Shown here: one piece after another, positions 1 to 7,344 of the stretch | Layout: each line of letters begins with the position of its first letter | Numbering within the stretch: the first letter of the stretch is position 1 | Source: Leptospiraceae bacterium UBA2033 | GTDB taxonomy: Bacteria > Spirochaetota > Leptospiria > Leptospirales > Leptospiraceae | NCBI GenBank assembly: GCA_002333425.1 | Contig: DDBL01000089.1 | Location: 1,047-17,759, forward strand | Direction of reading: 5' to 3' | DNA: 16,713 nucleotides | The notes under the pieces: model-generated | What the model saw: the letters and a program-made list of their open reading frames with translations, nothing else | What the model was told of the DNA's origin: nothing | Database searches by the model: none | Program-made: the position numbers and the translations under genes

Positions 1-443
1 TCAAAATCTCCGGCGTAACAGCATTAGCCGCAGCTTCTGGTGGATCTGAATTAGCTTCTGCATTAAATGGAATTACATTCGGTTACGGCGGAAATGCTAT
101 GGATAACGCATTGATAGTCGGAAATGCAAGGTCTTCCTTCAACCATAACAACACTGCTGGAGTTACTGTTGCTCATGTTCCTGGTTACAAAGGAATGATT
201 GGTGCTTCTGCAATTCTTCCAGGGGAAGATGATTATGCTGTTGCCTACCACTCTTCTTGCGGTTACTCTACAGTAGGCGGTCTTTCTAAATGCCAAAGTT
301 CTTTAGTTCAATACGAAGGTATATGGCCATTTGGCGGTAATGTAACTTATACACAATACATTGGGCATATTAGAGCACCGTCCGTTGCCGTGGAAGGATT
401 GTACAAAGATCACAGTGAAATAACCTACGAAGGTTGGAGATAA
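1..443 (+). CDS. 3' end of an unrecognised, probably exported protein (5' end outside window)
   Basis: The reading frame is open from the first full codon at position 3 to TAA at 441-443, giving about 146 C-terminal residues. Upstream codons are all open, so the ATG at 99 is internal and the true start lies outside the window. The fragment is rich in Gly, Ala, Ser, Asn and Tyr and has two cysteines twelve residues apart (CGYSTVGGLSKC), a composition common in secreted or surface proteins. No catalytic motif or known domain was recognised. Nothing in the downstream DNA looks like a strong terminator. The frame assignment is secure; the function is unknown. Confidence 0.75.
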   Translation, partial: KISGVTALAAASGGSELASALNGITFGYGGNAMDNALIVGNARSSFNHNNTAGVTVAHVPGYKGMIGASAILPGEDDYAVAYHSSCGYSTVGGLSKCQSSLVQYEGIWPFGGNVTYTQYIGHIRAPSVAVEGLYKDHSEITYEGWR

Positions 444-711
444 GGATATTCTAAAAGATTACCACGGATAAACGATTATTACCGTCATTTCGAACTAGCG
501 ACATCCAAGATTGCGTCGTGAGAAATCTATTTTGCAAAACTAGTATTAGGTTAATCTATTACAAGGTTTGCCGGATAGACCTCTCACGATTTTTCCTCCC
601 TGCGCTAAGTCGCGCCCAACACCTTCGTATGTTCGAGGTGACTGTGTAATCCTTACTCTTTCATCCGTGTCCACTTTTTATGCAGTAGTCCAATCTATAT
701 ATGTCCATATT
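444..711. other. Intergenic region with short dispersed-repeat remnants
   Basis: No credible gene is seen. The stretch holds CACGGAT at 463-469 and its complement ATCCGTG at 663-669, sequences resembling the ACCACGGATAAACACGGAT intergenic repeats seen in many bacterial genomes. A GTCATTTCGA...GAGAAATCT segment lies near 484-528, and CGTGAGA has an inverted partner TCTCACG near 582-588. A small hairpin (CACCT/AGGTG) lies near 620-641, and one copy of the TATGCAGTAGTCCA repeat is at 675-694. It reads as a mosaic of old repeat fragments between two converging genes. Confidence 0.5.
675..694 (+). repeat. TTTTTATGCAGTAGTCCAAT repeat, copy 1
   Basis: This 20-bp sequence is identical to 9343-9362, and its 14-bp core recurs at 7929-7942. 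It lies 17 bp beyond the stop of the minus-strand lipoprotein gene. All three copies have the same orientation. Confidence 0.8.
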
Positions 712-1218
712 CTAGTATAGAAAAGAAGAACAATTAGTGTCGCAAGGGTCAATAATCTTATTCCCATTCTCATTGATTAAAATCAAAGATTCATGGTTAT
801 TTCTGATAATCCATACTCTATGTACTTTCCCAACCAATTCTTTCTGTTCCCGCGCATCTAAAAAAATATCTAGCTTACTTTGATAGCCCTGCCCCCCAAA
901 ATTATCAATATAAATAGAAGACAAAAAAAGTATATCAGCAGTAGAACAATTATCTATTCGGAATATCAAATCATCTTTTTTTAATAAATTGAGATTTGAA
1001 TTGTCCAGATTTCGCCTTGTTACAAGCAAAACTCCTCCCAAGGTGTAATGACGAGGAGTGTCACCATCATCTATTTCTCCATATCCTAGTGGCGATTTTC
1101 TTTCTTCTACTTTAGCATAGCATAAATGTTTATGAATTTCCTGTAGAGTAAGTTCTCCTCTACAGGAAAGCAATAAAAGTGTAAGACTCAGAAACAGTAA
1201 TGTTAAATTATATAGCAT
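712..1218 (-). CDS. Small lipoprotein of unknown function
   Basis: The 168-residue product starts with a short hydrophobic signal (residues 3-18) ending in the lipobox LLLSC, so Cys19 would be lipidated and the mature protein begins C-R-G-E. Further cysteines at 32, 91, 159 and 163 could form disulfides. No known domain was recognised in the mature part. The start overlaps the last 11 bp of the upstream metallopeptidase-like gene in another frame, so the two are very likely cotranscribed and translationally coupled; only a weak GAG stands in front of the ATG. As the partner of a membrane-anchored peptidase it could be a substrate, inhibitor or accessory factor, but that is inferred only from gene order. 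Confidence 0.8.
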   Translation of the reverse strand: MLYNLTLLFLSLTLLLLSCRGELTLQEIHKHLCYAKVEERKSPLGYGEIDDGDTPRHYTLGGVLLVTRRNLDNSNLNLLKKDDLIFRIDNCSTADILFLSSIYIDNFGGQGYQSKLDIFLDAREQKELVGKVHRVWIIRNNHESLILINENGNKIIDPCDTNCSSFLY

Positions 1219-2104
1219 GATATTCTACTCGATATGCTTCATTGACTTTTAATCTGTTTCTTTCTTTTGTAAAAATTGCTTCATTGAACGGAATTTTATT
1301 TTCAAACATTCTAAATTTTGATTCAGAATTTTTTTCAATTTGAATTCCTACCCATTCTCCGGATTTATTTTTGATTCTCCCTACCGCCAGTGCTTCTTCC
1401 AAACCTATTGACTTAGGAATTTTACTTAATGATAGCTTACCCATATATACTTTAACTGTATCCTGTTTGTTGAGGCTAGTTCTTGTTAGGTTACGATAGG
1501 CATGAATTAATTCATGTCTTAGCACTCTATAGCTAGAAAGATTTCCATAAACCGGAGTAAGAGAACTTCCATCTTCATTTTCTAAGTGGTATATTGCATT
1601 TTCATCATCCTTCCTATCGATAACGATTAATGACCCATTTGTCTTTCCCTTCTTTAATAAGGCAACCGGTATTCTTGTATGCAAAGTTCCTTTCTCGTTC
1701 TGAAAGATTCTTTTATCTTCTGCTCTACGATTTCTAATTTCCAATTGAAAACTTGAATTAGAAATAAGTAAATAAATCATAGCAACTGCTTTAGGGTAAA
1801 GAAAGTTTTCTACCATCCTAGTCACAGTCAAATTACCATTATCCCCATCTAATTGAATAAGCAGTTGTCCCGCAGTAATAATATTTAGATCACGAATATG
1901 TTTTTTCTTTTCTTCTAATTCTGAATCTAATAAGCTTAAAGAAATTATTGGATACGTGACTCCTAATTTCATTTTAGTTAAGTCAGGTATCTGTTTTACC
2001 TCCTGCGCATAGATTGGTTCATCCTTATCGGTTAGTATTTTGTAGATAACAAGTCCCACCGCGCCAAACAATAACCAGCCCATAAAGTTATCTTTTTTTC
2101 TCAT
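1208..2104 (-). CDS. Membrane-anchored HExxH metallopeptidase-like protein (M91/NleD-like)
   Basis: The protein has about 298 residues. A hydrophobic segment near residues 8-23 (GWLLFGAVGLVIYKIL) is a likely single N-terminal membrane anchor or uncleaved signal. The C-terminal half carries RHELIHAYR: His197, Glu198 and His201 form the zinc-metallopeptidase HExxH motif. About 35 residues later GLEEALAVG offers Glu236/237 as a third zinc ligand. HELIHA followed by a downstream acidic motif and a C-terminal R-rich, NEAYR-like stretch recalls the M91 (NleD) peptidases; that family match is by eye. An in-frame ATG at 2111-2113 would add three residues, but AAGGAGA at 2114-2120 sits 1 nt from it and 10 nt from the ATG at 2102-2104, favouring the latter. 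It forms an operon with the overlapping lipoprotein gene. Confidence 0.72.
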   Translation of the reverse strand: MRKKDNFMGWLLFGAVGLVIYKILTDKDEPIYAQEVKQIPDLTKMKLGVTYPIISLSLLDSELEEKKKHIRDLNIITAGQLLIQLDGDNGNLTVTRMVENFLYPKAVAMIYLLISNSSFQLEIRNRRAEDKRIFQNEKGTLHTRIPVALLKKGKTNGSLIVIDRKDDENAIYHLENEDGSSLTPVYGNLSSYRVLRHELIHAYRNLTRTSLNKQDTVKVYMGKLSLSKIPKSIGLEEALAVGRIKNKSGEWVGIQIEKNSESKFRMFENKIPFNEAIFTKERNRLKVNEAYRVEYHAI

Positions 2105-2113
2105 AAAATTCAT

Positions 2114-2120
2114 TCTCCTT
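2114..2120 (-). promoter_or_regulatory. Ribosome binding site that decides the peptidase start
   Basis: Read on the minus strand this is AAGGAGA. It abuts the first possible ATG (2111-2113) and is 10 nt from the second ATG (2102-2104), so the second start fits better. Confidence 0.55.
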
Positions 2121-2141
2121 TTTTTGTCAGAATAATAGGAG

Positions 2142-2147
2142 ATTATA
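2142..2147 (-). promoter_or_regulatory. Possible -10 box for the peptidase-lipoprotein operon
   Basis: On the minus strand this reads TATAAT, a perfect consensus -10 hexamer about 30 bp before the start codon. No good -35 hexamer is seen 16-18 bp upstream, and the region is AT-rich, so chance is a real alternative. Confidence 0.3.
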
Positions 2148-2275
2148 AAAATTTTGGAAGTATTTTTTGTTTAATATACAAATTTTTGTTAATTAGTTTC
2201 TCGATCACTAATACTTCATATATACTACTTCAAATAAATAGACTCCGGAATTTATAGTCCTTCGACACTTGCTTA

Positions 2276-2391
2276 GCTCAATGCTATCAAGTTAATAAAA
2301 GAAAGATTAACCACAAAGAACACTAAGAAAAAGAAAACAGTGTTATCAAACGCTTTGTATTAAAAAAATCCTTAACTTGACAGCATTGAGC
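2276..2391. repeat. Inverted repeat with 20-bp arms
   Basis: The left arm GCTCAATGCTATCAAGTTAA (2276-2295) and right arm TTAACTTGACAGCATTGAGC (2372-2391) are complementary at 19 of 20 positions around a 76-bp centre. Sixteen bases of the right end (2369-2384) recur in inverted orientation at 10337-10352, so this is a dispersed sequence and not only a local hairpin. Confidence 0.75.
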
Positions 2392-2463
2392 GTGACAAAG
2401 GCAATTTTCCTAAACCACACTAAACACCATTTTTTTATTGCTTAATTTCGCTAAGAGAGTAAG

Positions 2464-2469
2464 TATACT
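2464..2469 (+). promoter_or_regulatory. Possible -10 box for the SPFH operon
   Basis: TATACT lies 36 bp before the ATG. The best upstream partner, TTGCTT at 2438-2443, is 20 bp away, longer than the usual 16-18, so support is weak. A good ribosome binding site (AAGGAGA) follows at 2493-2499. Confidence 0.25.
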
Positions 2470-2505
2470 CTTATTGGATTCATTTTGATTCTAAGGAGAT
2501 AAAAG

Positions 2506-3606
2506 ATGGGTATTTTTGATAAACTGAAAGGCGAATTTATAGATGTCATCGAATACACGGATGACAGTCTTTCTGGGCTCGTACATAGATTTGAACGTCA
2601 CGGAAATGAAATTAAAAATGGTGCACAGCTTACAGTGCGTGAATCACAGACTGCTATTTTTGTAAACGAAGGGGAGATGGGCGATATTTTTAAACCCGGT
2701 CGTTATGAACTCACTACAAAAAATATTCCAATCCTCACAACTCTCAAAAGTTGGAAGTACGGTCTAAACTCCCCTTTCAAAGCAGAAGTTTATTTTATAA
2801 ATACAAAGCTTTATACAGGTCTTACTTGGGGAACCAAAAATCCAATCATGTTACGTGATCCTGAATTTCGTCAAGTGCAAGTGCGCGCGTTTGGAACTTA
2901 TACCATTCGTGTTGCTGATCCAGTAAAATTAGTCAAAGAAGTTTCTGGAACATCTAGTAGTTTTGATATTGAAAATGTAGAAGACCAACTTCGTAGCCTA
3001 CTAGTCAGCGAGTTTACAGATGCGTTAGCCGAAATGAATATTCCTGTTTTAGATGTCGCTAGGAATTACAAGGAATTAGGCGCTAAGATCCAAGGTTTCG
3101 TGAATGAAGAATTTGGAAAACTTGGTCTTGAAATTACAAAATTCATCATTGAAAATATTTCCCTACCGGCTAATCTACAGAAATTCCTCGACGATGATAC
3201 CGGTGCTGCTATGGTGCGCGATGTTAACAAAGTCAACCAAATGAAAATGGGTGATGCAATGTTAAACGCTTCGCAAAACGAAGGTGCAGGTGGAATGATG
3301 GGAATGGGAATGGGTGCTGGTATGGGCATGGGCATGGGTCAACAAATGGGTGGAATGATGAACAACCAACAGCAAAATACAAATCCTCCTCCAATCCCTG
3401 GTGGTGTAGCTTACTTTGTAGCGGTAAATGGGCAACAACAAGGTCCTTTCAACATGGATCAACTTCGTTCGGCAATTGGAAGTGGGCAGCTAACACGAGA
3501 TAGCCTCATTTGGAAAAATGGAATGCCTAACTGGGTAAAAGCAAGTGAGAACCCAGAGACTGCTGGACTATTTGGATCTGTTCCACCTCCTCTTCCCCCA
3601 CAATAA
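2506..3606 (+). CDS. SPFH/Band 7 protein with C-terminal GYF_2 domain (YdjI-like)
   Basis: The 366-residue protein begins MGIFDKLKGEFIDVIEY, typical of the YdjI-type branch of SPFH (stomatin/prohibitin/flotillin/HflK) membrane-scaffold proteins, with the SPFH region at about residues 20-240. A flexible Met/Gly/Gln linker (about 262-290) and a Pro-rich stretch follow. The last 65 residues carry a GYF_2-like domain (AYFVAVNGQQQGPF ... LIWKNGMPNWVKA), a presumed binding module for proline-rich partners; the tail itself ends PPPLPPQ. AAGGAGA seven nt before the ATG supports the start. In Bacillus subtilis YdjI works with PspA and the zinc-ribbon protein YdjG in membrane-stress response; here the zinc-ribbon gene follows after 18 bp but no PspA gene is present in the window. 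Function as a membrane scaffold is inferred from family. Confidence 0.88.
   Translation: MGIFDKLKGEFIDVIEYTDDSLSGLVHRFERHGNEIKNGAQLTVRESQTAIFVNEGEMGDIFKPGRYELTTKNIPILTTLKSWKYGLNSPFKAEVYFINTKLYTGLTWGTKNPIMLRDPEFRQVQVRAFGTYTIRVADPVKLVKEVSGTSSSFDIENVEDQLRSLLVSEFTDALAEMNIPVLDVARNYKELGAKIQGFVNEEFGKLGLEITKFIIENISLPANLQKFLDDDTGAAMVRDVNKVNQMKMGDAMLNASQNEGAGGMMGMGMGAGMGMGMGQQMGGMMNNQQQNTNPPPIPGGVAYFVAVNGQQQGPFNMDQLRSAIGSGQLTRDSLIWKNGMPNWVKASENPETAGLFGSVPPPLPPQ
3289..3363 (+). repeat. In-gene GGNATG hexamer tract (Met-Gly linker)
   Basis: The linker between the SPFH and GYF_2 regions is encoded by degenerate hexamers of the form GGNATG, giving alternating Gly and Met. Length changes in steps of six bases would keep the reading frame, so linker length may vary between strains. 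Confidence 0.7.
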
Positions 3607-3624
3607 ACTTTTAAGGATAATCCT

Positions 3625-4749
3625 ATGGAAGAAACCGCTACTGAAAAAAAAGAATTTCCTTGCTCCCAGTGTGGAGCAAAACTCACCTTCAAACCTGGCA
3701 CAGACAAAATTGTTTGTGCCTACTGTGGTCATGAACAGGCTGTAACAATTCCAGCTTCTGCGGCTACTGGTGATTTGCCCAAAACTACGCAAGTTGTTGA
3801 GCATGATTTTAACGAAGCAGTCAAAAACGCCCGTTCTGTGAAAGCAACAGAAGTAGTAAGTGGTGGCAAAGAAATTCAGTGTAGCGGTTGTGGGGCTAAT
3901 TCCATTATGACGGGACAGTCTGACCGTTGTGCTTTCTGTGGTTCTCCCATGGTTGCCGAAGTGAAGGGACAAGAAGCAATGTTTGTTCCAGAAAGTGTTC
4001 TTCCTTTTCACGTAGACAAACCACAAGCAAAACAAAAATACATGGATTGGATTAAAGGGCTTTGGTTTGCGCCTAACGACTTGAGTAAACGCGCCAGTGC
4101 AAGTGGTATGGACGGAGTGTATTTGCCTTATTGGACTTATGACGCAAATACATTTACACGTTATACCGGTCGGAGAGGCGAATACTATTATGTAACCGAA
4201 AGTTACAAAGACAACCAAGGACAAACTCAGACTAGAGAAGTGCGTCATACGCGATGGTATCCAGCCTCTGGTTCGGTTAAAGTTGATTTTGATGATGTAC
4301 TTGTTTGTGCTTCTAAGTCTTTACCTCATGAAATGATTGATGAGTTAGAACCTTGGGATTTAAAAGAGTTAAAACCCTATGATGCGCGCTATTTAAGTGG
4401 GTTTGTAACTGAACGTTACAAGATTGGACTTGAAGAAGGATTTTCTATTTCCAAAGAAAAAATGGACGGCCCCATTCGCTCTCATATACGAGGTGATATT
4501 GGGGGAGATGATCAAGAAATTCTCACAATGAATACTACTTACAGTGAAGTAAAATTTAAACATCTACTTCTCCCTCTATGGATTTCTAGTTATCGTTATA
4601 ACGAAAAAATTTATCGTTTTGTAATTAACGCAAGAACCGGGGAGATTAGTGGAGACAGACCTTGGAGTTGGATTAAGATTACACTGGCGTCTATCGCAGG
4701 TCTTGCTGTTGCAGGGGCTATTTACTATTTTACGCAGTATGCACAGTAA
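3625..4749 (+). CDS. Double zinc-ribbon membrane protein, partner of the SPFH protein
   Basis: The 374-residue product has two zinc ribbons: CSQC/CAYC (Cys13, 16, 31, 34) and CSGC/CAFC (Cys86, 89, 102, 105). A middle region (about 115-345) rich in Tyr and Trp follows, and a C-terminal membrane helix (about 351-369, ITLASIAGLAVAGAIYYF) leaves a four- to five-residue tail. The N-terminal part would therefore face the cytoplasm in a tail-anchored arrangement. Proteins of this kind are often mislabelled as primosomal or replication proteins because of the ribbons; pairing with an SPFH gene points to a YdjG-like membrane role. The gene starts 18 bp after the SPFH stop with AAGGATAA as a possible ribosome binding site, so cotranscription is likely. 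Confidence 0.82.
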   Translation: MEETATEKKEFPCSQCGAKLTFKPGTDKIVCAYCGHEQAVTIPASAATGDLPKTTQVVEHDFNEAVKNARSVKATEVVSGGKEIQCSGCGANSIMTGQSDRCAFCGSPMVAEVKGQEAMFVPESVLPFHVDKPQAKQKYMDWIKGLWFAPNDLSKRASASGMDGVYLPYWTYDANTFTRYTGRRGEYYYVTESYKDNQGQTQTREVRHTRWYPASGSVKVDFDDVLVCASKSLPHEMIDELEPWDLKELKPYDARYLSGFVTERYKIGLEEGFSISKEKMDGPIRSHIRGDIGGDDQEILTMNTTYSEVKFKHLLLPLWISSYRYNEKIYRFVINARTGEISGDRPWSWIKITLASIAGLAVAGAIYYFTQYAQ

Positions 4750-4773
4750 ACCATTCATTCGAGTAATCAGATA

Positions 4774-6444
4774 ATGGAAAATTCTTCTACATTAGAAGAT
4801 AAAAAAAAACCTGTTATTCTTTGTATAGATGATGAATTTATTATTTTAAAAAGTTTATCCTATCTTTTAAAGAAAGAATTCGGAAAAGAATACGATATAG
4901 AAAGTTTTAACGACTCGGAGTCTGCTTTAAATTTCATAAAAGATTGTAATTTGAATCAAATTGAAATTCCGTTAATTTTTTGTGATCAGGTAATGCCAGT
5001 TATGCGTGGCGATGAATTTTTAGAAATCGTTCATAGAATAATTCCTAACACACGAAAAATAATGCTCACTGGTCTTGCGTCGGCTGAATCAATTGGAAAT
5101 GCTCTTAACAAAGCAAACCTATATCGTTACATTGCAAAACCATGGCAGAATAATGATATTATCCTCACCACCAAAGAAGCACTCCGTTCCTTTTATGCAG
5201 ACAAAACCTTAGAAGAAAAAAACAAAGAATTAGAGAAATCTTTTTTTTACAACAGTGATACCAATTTAGCCAACTGGGAAAAGTTACAACAACGTTTTGA
5301 AGAGTATTCAATTAAGGGTCTTACCCTAACGTTAGCAATTTTAAAAATAGAAAATTATGCTTATTTCATTGAGTATTTTGGTGCGAAAATATACAAAAAA
5401 ATTCTTCTAGAGCTAATCCAGATTATCTCCTCAAAACTGATAGAAGAGGAAGAGATGTTTCACACTCAGTTAGATGAATTTTTAATTCTATCCACACTAC
5501 CATTTAGTGAAAAATTTATTCATAAGTTTTCTCTGTTTCGTTTGATGCTTAAATCTGAATACATTGACGTAGAAGGACTATCATTCCAAATATCTTTATT
5601 TATCTCAATCACTAGCGGGAATAAAAATCTTTACTCAACGGCAAAGTCTGGTTTGCTGCATAGACTCAATATATCATCAGGCTCAAATATTTCAGAGCAC
5701 ACAAATGAAATTGAATTTCATAAACAAAACATTTTTTGGGGTAGGAAGTTTAACACAGCAATCCAAAATAAAAAGATCATTCCTTTTTTTCAGGGGATAA
5801 TGGATAATAGATTGGGTAAAATCACTAAATACGAATGCCTAGTTCGACTAGAAGATGATGGAAATATTGTCATACCGGATAAATTCTTGAATGTTGCCAA
5901 TGCCATGGGATTAATTAAATTAGTAACCATTATCATCATGGATAAAGCATTTTCCCTATTTAGTAAAAACGATTATGCTTTGTCTATCAATATCACCCAG
6001 TTTGATTTGGAATACAAAGATTTTGCCCAATTAGTAGAAGCAAAATTACACTATTACAAAATACAGCCATCGCGCGTAACGTTTGAAATTTTAGAAAATA
6101 TATCTTTAGCGATAAACAACCAAAGTCTAAAAACATTACAAAAACTAAAAGAACTAGGATGTAAAATTGCAATAGATGACTTCGGTGTACATTACTCTAA
6201 CCTAGCGCGGTTACTCGAAATTCAACCCGATTTTATAAAAATTGATGGATGGTTTATAAAAAATATAAATAAAAACCAAACTGCTTACTTAGTGACAAAG
6301 GCTATTATTGAATTATCTCATAGCCTAAATGCGGAAGTGATTGCAGAATTTGTTTCCGAAAAAGAAATCCAAGACAAACTTCTAGAAATGAAAGTAGAAC
6401 ATTCGCAAGGTTACTTCATCGGAAAACCAGAACACGAAATATAA
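4774..6444 (+). CDS. Response regulator with REC, degenerate GGDEF and EAL domains (c-di-GMP phosphodiesterase)
   Basis: The 556-residue protein starts with a receiver domain (about 13-140): acidic pair Asp19/Asp20, phospho-acceptor Asp71 in CDQVMP, Thr99 and Lys122 in AKPW. A GGDEF-like region (about 160-310) has QLDEF at 232-236 in place of GGDEF, so cyclase activity is unlikely. The EAL domain (about 320-556) has ECL instead of EAL but keeps the metal-binding or catalytic positions: Glu354, Asn406, Glu438, Asp468/Asp469, Lys489, Glu525 and Gln545. Loop 6 reads DFGVHYSNL rather than the usual DFGTGYSSL. It is thus probably an active, phosphorylation-controlled phosphodiesterase that hydrolyses c-di-GMP. 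It starts 24 bp after the zinc-ribbon gene without a terminator between them, and its own ribosome binding site is weak. No sensor kinase is nearby. Confidence 0.9.
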   Translation: MENSSTLEDKKKPVILCIDDEFIILKSLSYLLKKEFGKEYDIESFNDSESALNFIKDCNLNQIEIPLIFCDQVMPVMRGDEFLEIVHRIIPNTRKIMLTGLASAESIGNALNKANLYRYIAKPWQNNDIILTTKEALRSFYADKTLEEKNKELEKSFFYNSDTNLANWEKLQQRFEEYSIKGLTLTLAILKIENYAYFIEYFGAKIYKKILLELIQIISSKLIEEEEMFHTQLDEFLILSTLPFSEKFIHKFSLFRLMLKSEYIDVEGLSFQISLFISITSGNKNLYSTAKSGLLHRLNISSGSNISEHTNEIEFHKQNIFWGRKFNTAIQNKKIIPFFQGIMDNRLGKITKYECLVRLEDDGNIVIPDKFLNVANAMGLIKLVTIIIMDKAFSLFSKNDYALSINITQFDLEYKDFAQLVEAKLHYYKIQPSRVTFEILENISLAINNQSLKTLQKLKELGCKIAIDDFGVHYSNLARLLEIQPDFIKIDGWFIKNINKNQTAYLVTKAIIELSHSLNAEVIAEFVSEKEIQDKLLEMKVEHSQGYFIGKPEHEI

Positions 6445-6735
6445 TTAGTCGATGATCGGATAACCAGCAGTATTCTTTAAAGTAGCATCTAAACGATCAA
6501 TGATTTCACTCAACACACCTTCATCTGCAAGGTCTCTATTTAAAATAGAAGCTAAGTATTCATTTAACTCACGAATTTCTTTAATCGTAAATTTAATATA
6601 ATAGAATCCATCTTTGTTTTTTTTGGTGGATGTGATTTTCTTTTGAACTGTTTTATAAGGGACGGAAGTACTTTTTAGAACATCCAGTTCATCCTCTGAA
6701 AAGTCGATAGGATACATTTCTGTATTTAAGTCCAT
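6445..6735 (-). CDS. Conserved-looking small protein of unknown function
   Basis: This 96-residue, acidic, soluble-looking protein has no signal or membrane segment and no recognised domain. A helical C-terminal half (about 50-90) contains regularly spaced Leu/Ile residues. AAGGAGA in front of the ATG at ideal spacing and a 12-bp gap to the upstream HAD phosphatase gene support it as a real gene, the last of a three-gene operon. Its TAA complement (6445-6447) lies directly next to the TAA of the converging EAL gene (6442-6444), so there is no space for a terminator on either strand. Confidence 0.7.
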   Translation of the reverse strand: MDLNTEMYPIDFSEDELDVLKSTSVPYKTVQKKITSTKKNKDGFYYIKFTIKEIRELNEYLASILNRDLADEGVLSEIIDRLDATLKNTAGYPIID

Positions 6736-6747
6736 GTGGTATTCTCC

Positions 6748-7344
6748 TTAATTTAAAACTTCTAAAACGTCACTCAAATGTTTGACACAATAGTCTGCGT
6801 GGTCGCGGAAAATAAATTCGCCCGATGGATCAACATAGATAGTATGCAAACCTGCATTCTTTCCAGCTTGTAGATCGAAAATGTAATCACCGACCATAAC
6901 TGCATCATTTGGAGAGGCTTGCCATTTGTCCAGTAAGATATGAATACCGGCTGGATTTGGCTTTGGTTCTGCGTGATCGCGGCTAATGATATGGTTATCG
7001 TTAAAAAAATTTTTCAGATTAGCCGCTCGTAATGTTTCCAACGTATTCACTGAATTGTTTCTTGTCAAAATTCCCATCGCACGTTTGTTACTTGCAAGCC
7101 ACTGCAAAAGTTCAATAGTTCCAGTAGCGGCTCTACTAATAGAGGCTAGTTTGAATTCGATTTCTTGTAATTTTTTTCGAGCTATGTTTGCATCTTCCTC
7201 TGACAATAGACTTATTCCTGTTAAAATATCTAAGTCGAGAGGTAAACCAAGCTCTCTTTTGATTGTTGGAAAATCATGAACGGCATGTGTTAAAGTGCCG
7301 TCCATATCAAAGATCCAAAATTTCTTTTTTGAAATCAACTTCAC
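6748..7344 (-). CDS. HAD-superfamily hydrolase (phosphatase, phosphoglycolate-phosphatase-like)
   Basis: All four HAD motifs are visible in the 198-residue protein: motif I DMDGT (nucleophile Asp13, acid/base Asp15), motif II ending in Thr94 (ILTRN), motif III Lys128 (KPNP), and motif IV VGDYIFD with Asp153 and Asp157. An alpha-helical cap lies between motifs I and II (about 20-80), placing it among the subfamily I phosphatases such as phosphoglycolate phosphatase or beta-phosphoglucomutase; the substrate cannot be read from sequence. The protein lacks a signal and is cytoplasmic. The start codon is GTG at 7342-7344, overlapping the TGA of the upstream DUF4399 gene in a GTGA arrangement, which indicates translational coupling. 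Confidence 0.88.
   Translation of the reverse strand: MKLISKKKFWIFDMDGTLTHAVHDFPTIKRELGLPLDLDILTGISLLSEEDANIARKKLQEIEFKLASISRAATGTIELLQWLASNKRAMGILTRNNSVNTLETLRAANLKNFFNDNHIISRDHAEPKPNPAGIHILLDKWQASPNDAVMVGDYIFDLQAGKNAGLHTIYVDPSGEFIFRDHADYCVKHLSDVLEVLN

Larger units (their letters stand above)
2114..2505. other. Intergenic region between divergent genes, with an inverted repeat
   Basis: This 392-bp gap separates the minus-strand peptidase operon from the plus-strand SPFH operon. It should contain two divergent promoters. A 20-bp inverted repeat (2276-2295 and 2372-2391) occupies the middle; its loop contains ACCACAAAGAACACTAAG, similar to a common intergenic repeat, and an AACACT/AGTGTT pair. 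No coding sequence was recognised. Confidence 0.6.

Noticed and set aside
3066..3462. Minus-strand open frames opposite the SPFH gene with Met/Pro/Ile- or His/Thr-rich translations
   Set aside because: They are antisense reading of the GGNATG hexamer tract and are fully covered by the well-supported SPFH gene.
3568..4248. 226-residue minus-strand open frame opposite the zinc-ribbon gene
   Set aside because: The plus-strand product has two clean zinc ribbons and a membrane helix; the antisense translation is Phe- and Cys-rich without any motif.
6986..7279. 97-residue plus-strand open frame opposite the HAD gene
   Set aside because: The minus-strand HAD protein has all four catalytic motifs; the plus-strand frame has no ribosome binding site or recognisable sequence.
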